From CAXBBB01 sp963793245 (GTDB taxonomy: Bacteria > Bacteroidota > Rhodothermia > Rhodothermales > BA12): a DNA stretch of 64,000 bases. Within the stretch, counting starts at the first letter, position 1. Every line of letters starts with the position of its first letter. The DNA lies in the NCBI GenBank assembly GCA_963793245.1, contig CAWBZG010000002.1, positions 1,364,001-1,428,000 on the forward strand, written 5' to 3'. Both the position numbers and the translations under genes were made by a program. Below the pieces are notes generated by a model, which was not told the origin of the DNA, did no database searches, and saw only the letters and a program-made list of their open reading frames with translations. Shown one piece after another: positions 52,101 to 60,067 of the stretch.

Positions 52101-52747
52101 TCAACGAACTGGCGCTGCGCCTGAGCAAGCTGCTCGACCAGGCCATGAGTTCGCAAAACAGTCAAAGCGGAAGCGGCCAATCGATGCAGCAGATGATGCA
52201 GCAACTCCAACAGATGGGGCAGCAGCAGCAAGGGCTAAACCAGCAAATCCAGCAGCACCTCAACCAGACAGCGGGCGAACGCAAGAGCGGACAGGGCGCC
52301 GAGCGCTTGCGACAGATCGGCGAGCAGCAAGCGCGCATCCGTCGCGAGTTGCGCGAGATGAGCCGCAACCTGGAAGGCAATGGCGAAGGCGCCGAAGGAC
52401 AGATGCTCCGCCAGATGGAGGACGCCGCCCAGCAGATGGCCGAAACCATCGATCAGTTGTCGCGAGGCCAAGCCGACCGCCCCCTTCTCGAACGCCAGCA
52501 GCGTATCCTGACGCGCCTGCTCCAGGCGCAGAACGCGAGTCAGCAGCGCGGAGAGGAAGAAAAGCGCGAAGGTCGGCCTGGCGACGAGCAACCCCGTCCG
52601 CCCGGCACCCCGCTGCCTCCGCCCGAGCGTGCCGAGCAGTTACGCCGCGACTTGATCCGCGCACTCGAGAGCGGCTATGCACCTGAGTACGAAGCGCTCA
52701 TCCGTCGCTATTTCGAGACGTTACGCGAGCAAGAACAGCCGCGCTGA
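49157..52747 (+). CDS. DUF4175 family protein with long glutamine-rich coiled coil
   Basis: A 1196-residue protein typical of the uncharacterised DUF4175 family. Three membrane helices near the N terminus (TLVRGAVLGVLLVATVG, LVRLALFALVLALFAAPLLH, YLARWTVLALVPLMAWCAV) precede an Ig-like beta domain (about residues 205-480). About 700 residues of charged and glutamine-rich coiled coil follow, with acidic Ser/Glu-rich stretches near residue 720 and a nine-glutamine run near 840. The last 60 residues hold PPPERAEQLRRDLIRALES and YEALIRRYFETL. Function unknown. Its base composition is normal for the window despite the repeats. Confidence 0.85.
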   Translation: MELPLPSSATADLARVRARLGMLRTKMAGATLVRGAVLGVLLVATVGTVVLGAEAVLWMPPLVRLALFALVLALFAAPLLHAGAFVWRALTGRSSALSDATLARHVGHRNARDGERLLTLVQLDDHAASGSGMLAVTARDRMSTLLNGTPFENAIRPLEAADYLARWTVLALVPLMAWCAVSPQSARGAADRLFSPAAAFARPAPFTLTVSPGDVEVTAGDTVRVEVSALGGRPSEVWVESKREGEEAIDRIRLLPSGSEEGATYTGALGNVRYASEYRVVADPVESNWYSVDVANPPVVRSLQLELVPPRYSGLPPMALDPGVGDVAALPGTQVRIALGLGGGEAGSAHLDFEGRADVDLELGAGRAAGSFSVGSPDAYRVVVDGTSGRSAQPSATFYITPLADAPPTIRIASPDPSIDLDNSRRVVVRGEASDDFGLDDARLVYRLTMRAGKLVETEYTRVELALEPGARIQQIVHSWDLGALPSLTLSAGDEITYYLEARDNNSVRGSQIGRSATHRLRLPGLNERFDALDEQEDALERSVRDLDERSDDAREQFEQLRRELRQNRDATWESQQALQSAEQRQQQLEEQARALTEATEELGRTMEEQGLMSEQTREQYEELRRVMEELASPELQEALEQLREAMEELDLSQMQQAMDEFDQGEQQLQQRLDRAMELMKNLRIQRELEELAARAEELADEQAAIEEDTKSLDEQNQPNGESESSEENGSESESESGENSESGEESQSGEQSESSEQSDSGQQSPSQEELDELAERQEAAAEKADSLNAELDELRERMQDARSADENKLDQIRQQSGTQATSEQMRQTAEQMQQGQTGQQQQQQQQQSQQQMRQLQSQLQQMQQQMQEQKDQLNITALRRALDDVLLLSEQQESLRYDVQSVAGDSPVLRDGARAQTQIRESFEVVIDTLTSIASRAPNVTRAVQRIAGDGLREMRAATDELGERRPSPAAARQRAAMTQLNELALRLSKLLDQAMSSQNSQSGSGQSMQQMMQQLQQMGQQQQGLNQQIQQHLNQTAGERKSGQGAERLRQIGEQQARIRRELREMSRNLEGNGEGAEGQMLRQMEDAAQQMAETIDQLSRGQADRPLLERQQRILTRLLQAQNASQQRGEEEKREGRPGDEQPRPPGTPLPPPERAEQLRRDLIRALESGYAPEYEALIRRYFETLREQEQPR
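51677..51700 (+). repeat. Eight-copy CAG trinucleotide run
   Basis: Eight in-frame CAG codons, preceded by CAA and followed by AGC and three more CAG, encode nine consecutive glutamines in the DUF4175 coiled coil. Slippage here would change protein length by whole residues without breaking the frame. Confidence 0.85.
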
Positions 52748-52872
52748 TCGTGCGATGTAGTACCGGGGACTCAGTCTAAACGGAAAGGAACGACGGTTGA
52801 AGTTGGACGCCTTAGCCCTCGTAGCGTATTTTTAGGCGTTCCTCTATTCAGTTCGTAAAATCTCCAGTCTGT

Positions 52873-53634
52873 ATGGCTACGCCCACCCGGGTGCTGTTCG
52901 TCGCGAGCGAAGCTACACCGTTTCACACGACCACCGACGTTGCCGACTTGGTGCGGCAGCTTCCCGAACAGCTCCAGGAATCAGGAGATTTTGAACTGCG
53001 CATCCTCATGCCCCGGTTCGGAATCATCTCCGAGCGTAAAAACCGGCTACACGAAGTGATCCGGCTGTCGGGAGCCGAAGTCAAAATGGGCGAAGAGACC
53101 GAAACGGTCAAGATCAAAGTCGCGTCGATCCCCGGCATTCGCTTGCAGGTCTATTTCGTCGAGAGTGTGGCCTATTTCAAACGAAAGGGAACGTACAAAG
53201 CTCGAAAAGACGAATCGATTTACGAAGACAATGCCTTCCGATCGCTCTTTTTCGGACGCGCGGTGCTTGCCACGATCCGCAACTTGGGTTGGTCGCCTGA
53301 CATCGTTCACGCTGCCGGATGGGTCGGTGCGCTGACGCCCTATGTCATCCGCAAGGAGTTTGCCGACGACGAACTAATCGGTGGCGCCAAAATCGTCTAC
53401 ACGCCCGACGCCTACGACTCCGACGCCCAACTCGACGGGGCTACGGTCGCGCTCATGTCTGGCGATGCCAGCGAGGGTGACACGCTGCGCCAGATTGCGC
53501 TCAATAACGCGGACGCCGTCGTCTACACGCCGCAAATCCAGGTCGAAGCCGAGGGAACGCTTGTAGAATCGTTTGACACGGCCATTGATACGGTTCGTCC
53601 GGTGTACAACGAACTACTCGGGATCGAAGACTGA
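52873..53634 (+). CDS. Solitary starch-synthase (GT5) N-terminal domain protein
   Basis: A 253-residue protein matching only the N-terminal Rossmann half of glycogen/starch synthases: RVLFVASEATPFHTTTDVADLVRQLP, LRILMPRFGIISERKNRLHEVIRLSG, and DIVHAAGWVGALTPYVIRKEF. The ADP-glucose-binding loop of true synthases (KxGGL) reads TTTDVADL, and the whole C-terminal glycosyltransferase domain is absent. It is therefore not expected to make glycogen by itself. Short GT5 proteins of this kind are, to my knowledge, common in Bacteroidota beside a DUF4270 gene, as here. Confidence 0.85.
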   Translation: MATPTRVLFVASEATPFHTTTDVADLVRQLPEQLQESGDFELRILMPRFGIISERKNRLHEVIRLSGAEVKMGEETETVKIKVASIPGIRLQVYFVESVAYFKRKGTYKARKDESIYEDNAFRSLFFGRAVLATIRNLGWSPDIVHAAGWVGALTPYVIRKEFADDELIGGAKIVYTPDAYDSDAQLDGATVALMSGDASEGDTLRQIALNNADAVVYTPQIQVEAEGTLVESFDTAIDTVRPVYNELLGIED

Positions 53635-53999
53635 CTCTTTTCGAGCATCGCGGGATGCATTCTCGACCTTGCTATCTGGACGAATGCGCTGGTGAGTCTG
53701 GAGATGCGCTCCGGCTGGTTAGCCCGCCCAACTCTGCAGTGAGTCTCTGACTGTTTTGGTAGGCTGCAGATCCTCGTTTTCGCGTAGGTTAGCTCTTGCG
53801 GATCGATGAAATGCGGCTCGCAAAGAAGTGACTCGGTCTCCGCACGGTACACAGATGGTATTTGCGCGTGCTTCACCGCCAAGGCAGAGTCCGAGCGCTT
53901 TTTTGGAGGCTGTCTCGTTCACACCTCACACGAGGTGCCATACGAAGCCGCCGATAGCGGCCGTTGTGAGGCTTCTCTCCTGCCCTTCTCTCCCGCTGC
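53635..53999. other. 365-base gap without a gene
   Basis: Between the GT5-like gene and the DUF4270 lipoprotein gene I see no ORF with coding character. A short hairpin (GCATC/GATGC) lies about 10 bases after the stop at 53634, and an isolated run of six T's lies near 53889. It probably contains the DUF4270 promoter, but I cannot point to one. Confidence 0.5.
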
Positions 54000-55193
54000 A
54001 TGACGCGTATTTCCTGTCTCGCACTCGCCGCCCTCTTATTCGCTGCGTGTGACGATCCCTCCAACGTCGGACTCGGACTCGTCGGCGACGAAGGTGGGAC
54101 GCCCGAAGTCGTCCGTGTTGCACTGCCTCTAGCCTCATTCGACACCGCTGAGCGCACCGGGAACGCCAATCAGTCGCTTGCAGGCGTCACTGTCGACCCC
54201 GTTCTGGGCACCATCTCTGCGGCGGCCTATCTCGATTTCGGCTCGGCGAGCATCCTGAACACCAACAGCACAGTCGCCGACTTCCGAGCGTCTAACGTCC
54301 TAGGCGTGACGTTAGACCTACCCGTCTCCTACCGCTACGGCGACACGCTCTCGACTGTCCGATACGCTCTGCGCAGCATTTCCGCGCCATTCGTCGCCAC
54401 AGCCGCTGAGTCGGATACCTCCTTCGCCGTAGGCGACATCATCACGACGTTCGAAGCGCAGGCCAATTCCTCCACGGTTTCTATCCCGATGCCCGACGAC
54501 TGGGTGGCGCGACTGGATACGACTCTTCGGAGCAGCAACTTCCTGAACACTTTCAACGGGTTCTATCTCGAGCCACTTTCGGGCGACGCTGTGCTGGGAT
54601 TCCGTCAGTTCAGCACGTCGGGTGAATCGCTGGTGAGCCTGACGGCGCGTTCGGCTGCAGATACGGTCCGCTTCGTTGCCAATTCCGGCGTGACCTCGAT
54701 CTCGCGCTCCGGTGTCTCTTCCCTTCCGGCAGGCGCCACGCTGCTTCAAGACGGATTTCGCCATGCCCTCACCTTGGACGTGAGCGACCAGGCCGTGAAT
54801 GGTACCTACGCAAACGCGGGATTGGCACGCGTCTCCATCGAACTCCCCACCCTCTCGACTCTGGGAGACGTTGGTTCGTATGTACGCCCCTCTGCTGTCG
54901 AGAACCTCCAATTGGTTGCCATAGATGCCGATGGAAATGACGTGGTGAGTGGCACGAGTCTCCTCGTCTTGATCGAGGGCGATTTTGCGGACAACACGCT
55001 TCGCTTCACGTCGGCGCGCTTGCAGCAACTGGTTCAGCGCAATCTGCTGGGCAACCCCTTGTGCTACGACGACACGTCGACTGACTGCTTCGGAACGCTT
55101 GCGGTTCGGTTCAACTCCACGGCCAACACTATTGGCGCCTACCTGCTCTCCGGCGATGCTCGGGCCGCGCTCACGATCATCCCGACCGACTGA
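54000..55193 (+). CDS. DUF4270 family lipoprotein
   Basis: A 397-residue predicted lipoprotein (signal MTRISCLALAALLFAAC, lipobox FAAC). The body is beta-rich, with the pattern of the uncharacterised DUF4270 family: DPSNVGLGLVGDEG at the start, LGTISAAAYLDFGSASI, and a repeated Ser/Thr-rich strand pattern. It is probably a surface or outer-membrane-associated protein. Its TGA overlaps the ATG of the next outer-membrane protein by one base (TGATG), so the two are coupled. Confidence 0.8.
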   Translation: MTRISCLALAALLFAACDDPSNVGLGLVGDEGGTPEVVRVALPLASFDTAERTGNANQSLAGVTVDPVLGTISAAAYLDFGSASILNTNSTVADFRASNVLGVTLDLPVSYRYGDTLSTVRYALRSISAPFVATAAESDTSFAVGDIITTFEAQANSSTVSIPMPDDWVARLDTTLRSSNFLNTFNGFYLEPLSGDAVLGFRQFSTSGESLVSLTARSAADTVRFVANSGVTSISRSGVSSLPAGATLLQDGFRHALTLDVSDQAVNGTYANAGLARVSIELPTLSTLGDVGSYVRPSAVENLQLVAIDADGNDVVSGTSLLVLIEGDFADNTLRFTSARLQQLVQRNLLGNPLCYDDTSTDCFGTLAVRFNSTANTIGAYLLSGDARAALTIIPTD

Positions 55194-56503
55194 TGCCGAT
55201 TCGCACTACCCTCTCTGCGGCACTACTCACCGTCTGCCTGCTCCTACCAACGACGATCCAGGCACAGTCCGCAGACGCGTTCAACGGCTCGCTCTATAGC
55301 CGATTTGGTATGGGCGAGTTGCTCTCACTCGGTTCAAACCGGGCAGTCGGTATGGGCGGCGGCGGATACGCGCTGGCGTCCGCCGAGTACACCTCATTCG
55401 CGAACCCCGCAGCGCTGTCGGACCAAGTACTCGCCCGCATCGGCTTTGGCGGATACTACCAGGGCATCGAAATCACCGATGCCGCCGACGAGCAGACGCT
55501 GCTCTCGGATGGACTGATCGGTCCCATCCACCTGACGATCCCGCTGTACGCGCGCAAACTTGGCTTGGGTCTGCAATACGCCCCGTATTCCCGCGTCAGC
55601 TATCAGGTTCAGCAGCCTGGTCAACTCATCGACCCGCTCACGGGCGAGACGACGGATTTCTCGACGGCCTACAGAGGCAGCGGTGGCCTTCAGCGACTCG
55701 AACTAGGAGTGGGATACGCGCCTAACGAGAATCTGCGAGTCGGCGCAACGTTCGGTATGCTGTTCGGCATCATCGAGCGCAGCCTCCGTACCACGAGCAC
55801 CGACGTTCTGTTCACCACAGTCACCCAGAACCAAAGCACTCGGCAGACCGGCGTTTTGGCTTCTATAGGTGCTCAGTACACCCTCTCCGATCTAGGTGCC
55901 GAGGGCAACCGGCTCACGGCAGGATTGGTCGTCTCCCCAGGTATCGTACTCGACGCCGAGCGCGTGTCGACGTTGGGAGAGAGCTTGGACCGCGACACGC
56001 TCGCCACTGCCCAGGACGGAAAGACGCGCCTTCCGTGGACAATTTCGGGCGGACTGTCCTATTCAGTGGGCGATAGATGGACCTTCACAACCGATGCGCG
56101 CTTCGAGCCGTGGACCGAGTTCGAAAGCGACTTTGAATGGCCCGGATACGACGTAGGCGGTACTTCTCGCTTCCAAGATCGCGTTCGTGTGTCAGGCGGA
56201 CTGGAGTACGTTCCTGCCGGAAACCGCCCGTTTGAGCCGTATTGGAGGCGCGTAGCATACCGACTGGGCGGCTCGTTCGACAAAGGCTACGTCGATCCTG
56301 TTGCAGGCGAAGGCATTGAAACGCTTGCACTTACGGGGGGCTTCAGCCTGCCGACATTGCTACCCGGCACGCAAGTTGATCTAAACTTGGAAGCCGGCAC
56401 AAGGGGCAGCGCCAGCGGAGATTTAGTCCGCGACCGCTACTACCGAGTCGGCCTGAACGTCAATATCGGCGAACGCTGGTTCCAACGGCAGAAACTCCGC
56501 TGA
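55193..56503 (+). CDS. Outer-membrane beta-barrel protein, FadL/PorV-like
   Basis: A 436-residue exported protein. A signal peptide (MPIRTTLSAALLTVCLLLPTTIQAQ) precedes an N-terminal hatch-like segment (SRFGMGELLSLGSNRAVGMGGGGYAL ... FANPAAL) of the kind seen in FadL-type barrels. A long series of amphipathic strands ending RVGLNVNIGERWF follows. The ligand is unknown. Coupled translation to the DUF4270 lipoprotein suggests they work together at the outer membrane; a PorV-like secretion role is possible but not shown. Confidence 0.75.
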   Translation: MPIRTTLSAALLTVCLLLPTTIQAQSADAFNGSLYSRFGMGELLSLGSNRAVGMGGGGYALASAEYTSFANPAALSDQVLARIGFGGYYQGIEITDAADEQTLLSDGLIGPIHLTIPLYARKLGLGLQYAPYSRVSYQVQQPGQLIDPLTGETTDFSTAYRGSGGLQRLELGVGYAPNENLRVGATFGMLFGIIERSLRTTSTDVLFTTVTQNQSTRQTGVLASIGAQYTLSDLGAEGNRLTAGLVVSPGIVLDAERVSTLGESLDRDTLATAQDGKTRLPWTISGGLSYSVGDRWTFTTDARFEPWTEFESDFEWPGYDVGGTSRFQDRVRVSGGLEYVPAGNRPFEPYWRRVAYRLGGSFDKGYVDPVAGEGIETLALTGGFSLPTLLPGTQVDLNLEAGTRGSASGDLVRDRYYRVGLNVNIGERWFQRQKLR

Positions 56504-56556
56504 CCCAGCGCGGTCCTAAAGACCGACTCTCCATCCACACCTCGACCTCCCCACCT

Positions 56557-57862
56557 GTGACTACGCGACTTCTTACGCTCCTCTGTCTCACCTTCGCCCT
56601 CGCGCTTCCGGCGCGCGCGCAGCTTTTCGGCGTCGTTTGCGACCAGGCCGAATACACGACGGCAGACATCAACTACTCGCTCTACTCGGAGAACTTCAAA
56701 AACGAAGCCTTCGTCGAGGCCCTGCCCAACCTGCGCTGGATCATCGACTGTGAGCCGGACTTCCGTGGAACCGCGCGTCGCAACTTCGACCGTCTGGAAG
56801 AGATCTACACGCATTTCGCGACAACGGCTACGGAGGCCGACACCAAGGCTGCCTATTTGGACTCGGTCCTGATTGTCAAGGAGTACAAAGTGCCGATCCT
56901 TCAGGCTGCCGGTACCGATATCGACGAGCACGCTGCGCTGATCGAAAAGGCGCGGTTCATTCAGACGCAGGCCGAGATCATGACGGACCGCCTCGACGAG
57001 GTGCTGCCGCTTTATGAGCAGGCCTACGAGATGGACCCGGCCAAGACGGACACGTATACGATCCAGTATATCCTGTCCGAGAAGGTCAAGGCCGAAGAGG
57101 TAGACAACGCTATCGCGATGATCAATGAGGTGCGCCCTCGCTACACAGAGGATGCTGAGATGACGAGCTATCTCGACCAGCTCATGCTGATCTTGCTCCC
57201 GACGCGCCGAAGCACTCTACGAATTCCGCAGCGAGCAGCTTGCCGCCGATCCTGATAACCAGGAATTGATCCTCGAAGTGTTCGGCCTCGCCGACCAGCT
57301 CGATGACACGGCCGAAATCCTGCGCTTGAAGCCAGCGATCCTCGAGATGGACCCCAGCCGTCGCACGCTGATGATGCTCTCGCGCATCTCGGTCGACGAA
57401 GGCAACACCGACGAGGCGATCAGTCTTCTTCAGCGCGCCATCGCACTCAGCGAAACGGATGAGCAGCGCGTCGCCGGACTCTACGAGATCGGACGCCTGC
57501 AGCAGACGGCTGGCAGCCTGCGCGCCGCCCGCTCGACCTACCGCGAAGTGCTCGCCATCAACGGCGACCACGGTCCCTCGCTCATCGGCATCGGCGACAT
57601 CTACGTCGCCGCAGGATCCAACTGTGGCGGAACGTCGCTCGACGATCAGGCAGCCTTCATCGCAGCCGTCGGCTACTACAACCGCGCAGCCGGAGATGCC
57701 AGCGTCGCCAGCGTCGCACGCCAGAAAGCAGGTAGCTACGGACGGTACTTCCCCACCAAGGAATCGCTGTTCTTCAAAGACATCCAGCCTGGATCGCGCT
57801 ACACGGTCAGCGGATGCCCCGGATGGATCGGCGAAACCGTCACGCTCCGCACGTCGGACTGA
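56557..57862 (+). CDS. Exported TPR protein, apparent frameshift
   Basis: A roughly 434-residue protein with a signal peptide (LLTLLCLTFALALPARA) and tetratricopeptide-like repeats (VLPLYEQAYEMDPAKTDTYTIQYIL; after the shift, EAISLLQRAIALSETDEQRVAGLYEIGRLQQTAG). The first frame ends uselessly after ILL. From about 57206 the frame one base on continues RAEALYEFRSEQLAADPDNQELILEVFG. That frame has a stop at 57188-57190, so the shift lies between 57191 and about 57206, a very narrow window equal to one extra base. The C terminus has GCPGWIGETVTL. The start is a GTG. It belongs to the surface cluster with DUF4270 and the barrel protein. Confidence 0.75.
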
Positions 57863-57881
57863 CCTACATCAGATGAAATCG

Positions 57882-57924
57882 GCGAGGCCGGGAGTGCAAA
57901 TAGCGCTTCCGGCCTCGCTGTTTC
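57882..57924 (+). terminator. Intrinsic-type terminator after the TPR gene
   Basis: GCGAGGCCGG pairs exactly with CCGGCCTCGC around a 17-base loop and is followed by TGTTTCTG. The T-tract is interrupted. It lies 20 bases after the TPR stop and ahead of eno. Confidence 0.7.
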
Positions 57925-58008
57925 TGCAAAGAGGCGCCGTGGGTCGAAACAGGCCGCGCGCATCGTCGGTGTATCCACTCCCCACCTACTAACTCTCCCC
58001 TTACCTCT

Positions 58009-59292
58009 ATGTCGTTCATCGCAGACGTCGTCGGACGCGAAATTCTGGACAGCCGTGGCAACCCCACCGTTGAAGTCGAAGTCACGACGAGCGATGGCAT
58101 CGTAGGCCGCGCTGCCGTCCCCAGCGGGGCCTCGACCGGCGAGCACGAAGCCGTAGAACTCCGCGATGGCGACAAAGGCCGCTACGTGGGTAAGGGTGTG
58201 CTCAAAGCCGTGGATAACGTCAACATGACGATCGCGCCCGAAGTCGAAGGGTTCAGCGTGTTCGAGCAGGCTATCGTCGACCACGTGATGATCGACCTCG
58301 ACGGTACCGAGAACAAGAGCAACCTGGGAGCCAACGCCCTACTCGGCGTGTCGCTTGCCGTTGCGCGGGCCGCTGCGCAATCGCTGAACCAGCCGCTCTA
58401 CCGCTACCTGGGAGGCCCCAACGCGCGGACGCTGCCCGTTCCGATGATGAACATCCTCAACGGAGGATCGCACGCCGACAATACGGTCGACATGCAGGAG
58501 TTCATGGTCATGCCGACCGGAGCCGAGACGTTCAGCGAAGCGCTCCAGATGGGGACCGAGATCTTCCACACGCTCAAAGGCGTCCTCAACAAACGCGGAC
58601 TGAGCACGGCCGTTGGTGACGAAGGTGGATTTGCGCCGAACCTCGGGTCGAACGAAGAAGCCATCGAAGTCGTCCTTGAGGCCATCGAAAAGGCAGGCTA
58701 CTCGGCAGGCTCGGACTGCTACATCGCCCTCGACCCTGCCGTCAGCGAGATGTACCGCGACGGTAGCTACGTCTTCTGGAAGAGCGATCCCGACACCAAG
58801 CGCTCGTCGGATGATATGGTGAAGTACTGGGCCAACTGGGTCCGGCAGTACCCGATCATTTCGATCGAGGACGCGATGAACGAAGACGACTGGGAAGGCT
58901 GGGCCAACCTCCACCGCGAGATCGGCGACAAAGTCCAACTCGTCGGCGACGATCTGTTTGTCACCAATGTCGAGCGTTTGGCGCGCGGCATCCAGGAGCA
59001 GTCGGCCAACGCGATCCTGATCAAGTTCAACCAGATCGGCACGCTGACCGAAACGCTCGATGCCATCGACCTGGCGCACAAGCACCGCTTCGCCACGATC
59101 ATCTCTCACCGAAGCGGCGAAACCGAGGATACCACGATTGCGGATCTGGCTGTCGCCGTGGGTGCAGGTCAGATCAAAACGGGGTCGGCCTCTCGCTCAG
59201 ACCGTGTCGCCAAATACAACCAGTTGCTCCGCATTGAGGAACAGTTGGACGATGCCGCTATCTTTCCGGGGATCGCCACGTTCCGCTTCTGA
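58009..59292 (+). CDS. eno: Enolase
   Basis: A 427-residue phosphopyruvate hydratase of glycolysis. Clear signatures are REILDSRGNPTVEVEV and VPSGASTGEHEAVELRDGD at the N terminus, PVPMMNILNGGSHADN, the catalytic-metal sequence SIEDAMNEDDWEGW, LVGDDLFVTN, and the substrate-loop region ILIKFNQIGTLTETLDAI followed by SHRSGETEDTTIADLAV. The length is standard. It is followed 30 bases later by a DivIC/FtsB-like gene, a pairing common in bacteria. Confidence 0.97.
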   Translation: MSFIADVVGREILDSRGNPTVEVEVTTSDGIVGRAAVPSGASTGEHEAVELRDGDKGRYVGKGVLKAVDNVNMTIAPEVEGFSVFEQAIVDHVMIDLDGTENKSNLGANALLGVSLAVARAAAQSLNQPLYRYLGGPNARTLPVPMMNILNGGSHADNTVDMQEFMVMPTGAETFSEALQMGTEIFHTLKGVLNKRGLSTAVGDEGGFAPNLGSNEEAIEVVLEAIEKAGYSAGSDCYIALDPAVSEMYRDGSYVFWKSDPDTKRSSDDMVKYWANWVRQYPIISIEDAMNEDDWEGWANLHREIGDKVQLVGDDLFVTNVERLARGIQEQSANAILIKFNQIGTLTETLDAIDLAHKHRFATIISHRSGETEDTTIADLAVAVGAGQIKTGSASRSDRVAKYNQLLRIEEQLDDAAIFPGIATFRF

Positions 59293-59322
59293 TCCGAAGC
59301 CTGCTCCTACTCCTCTCCTCTC

Positions 59323-59595
59323 GTGTCAAAAGGCCGCCTGATCGTCATCGCCCTCGTAGCGTGCGCGGCGCTCTGGGTAGCGTTCTTCGACAGCCACAGC
59401 CTAGTTCGGCGCGCTATGTGGCATCACGAGTTGAATGAGGTGGCGTCCGAAAATGCTGCACTTTCAGCCGATATCGCGCGATTGGAGCAGCAGGTGACGA
59501 CCGTGGAGAGCGATGCCGTTGTCGAGCGGGTGGCCCGAGAGCAATACGGAATGCGCAAACCCGGCGAGACGGTGTACCGAATCGAAGAGAAGTAG
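59323..59595 (+). CDS. Septum formation initiator family protein (FtsB/DivIC-like)
   Basis: A 90-residue single-pass membrane protein. The N-terminal helix (LIVIALVACAALWVAFFD) is followed by a coiled coil (ENAALSADIARLEQQVTTVESD) and the family C-terminal motif VVERVAREQYGMRKPGETVYRI. FtsB/DivIC links FtsL and FtsQ in the divisome and activates septal peptidoglycan synthesis. A GTG start lies 30 bases after eno. Confidence 0.9.
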   Translation: MSKGRLIVIALVACAALWVAFFDSHSLVRRAMWHHELNEVASENAALSADIARLEQQVTTVESDAVVERVAREQYGMRKPGETVYRIEEK

Positions 59596-59655
59596 CCCTT
59601 TCTCATTTGCTTGATCGGTTGTCTTCTTCCGCCTCTAGACTAGCCCTTACCCTCT

Positions 59656-60027
59656 GTGCGACTCGAACTCATCCCCATCCCTGTCTCCGACATCGATAGG
59701 GCAAAGGTGTTTTACGTGGACCAGGTCGGATTCGTGGCGGATCACGATGTGCAACCTGGCCCAGGAATCCGTGTCGTTCAACTCACGCCTCCTGGGTCGT
59801 CCTGCTCGATTGTTTTAGGGCGTGGTCTTCCGGGAATCGAGATGGACTCTGGTACGCTCCGTGGCTTGCACCTCGTCGTTGACGACATGAAGAACAGCCG
59901 GGCGGACTTGGTGCAACGCGGCGTTGAGGTGAGCGAGGTGGAAGACCTAGGCGGAATGCTATACGCTCACTTCGCCGACCCGGACGGCAACACGTGGACG
60001 CTCCAACAGATGCCTGTCGCATCGTGA
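59656..60027 (+). CDS. VOC (glyoxalase-like) superfamily protein
   Basis: A 123-residue single-module VOC protein with two beta-alpha-beta-beta-beta units: LELIPIPVSDIDRAKVFYVDQVGFVADHDV, then LRGLHLVVDDMKNSRADLVQRGVEVSEVEDLGGMLYAHFADPDGNTWTL. The pattern of DPDGNxWTLxQ is common in the family; metal ligands are not fully conserved. Substrate unknown; relatives act as dioxygenases, epimerases or resistance binders. GTG start at 59656. Confidence 0.9.
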   Translation: MRLELIPIPVSDIDRAKVFYVDQVGFVADHDVQPGPGIRVVQLTPPGSSCSIVLGRGLPGIEMDSGTLRGLHLVVDDMKNSRADLVQRGVEVSEVEDLGGMLYAHFADPDGNTWTLQQMPVAS

Positions 60028-60067
60028 CGCATCCCGCCACTCACCCCATCCGAACGCAAACTGTACC

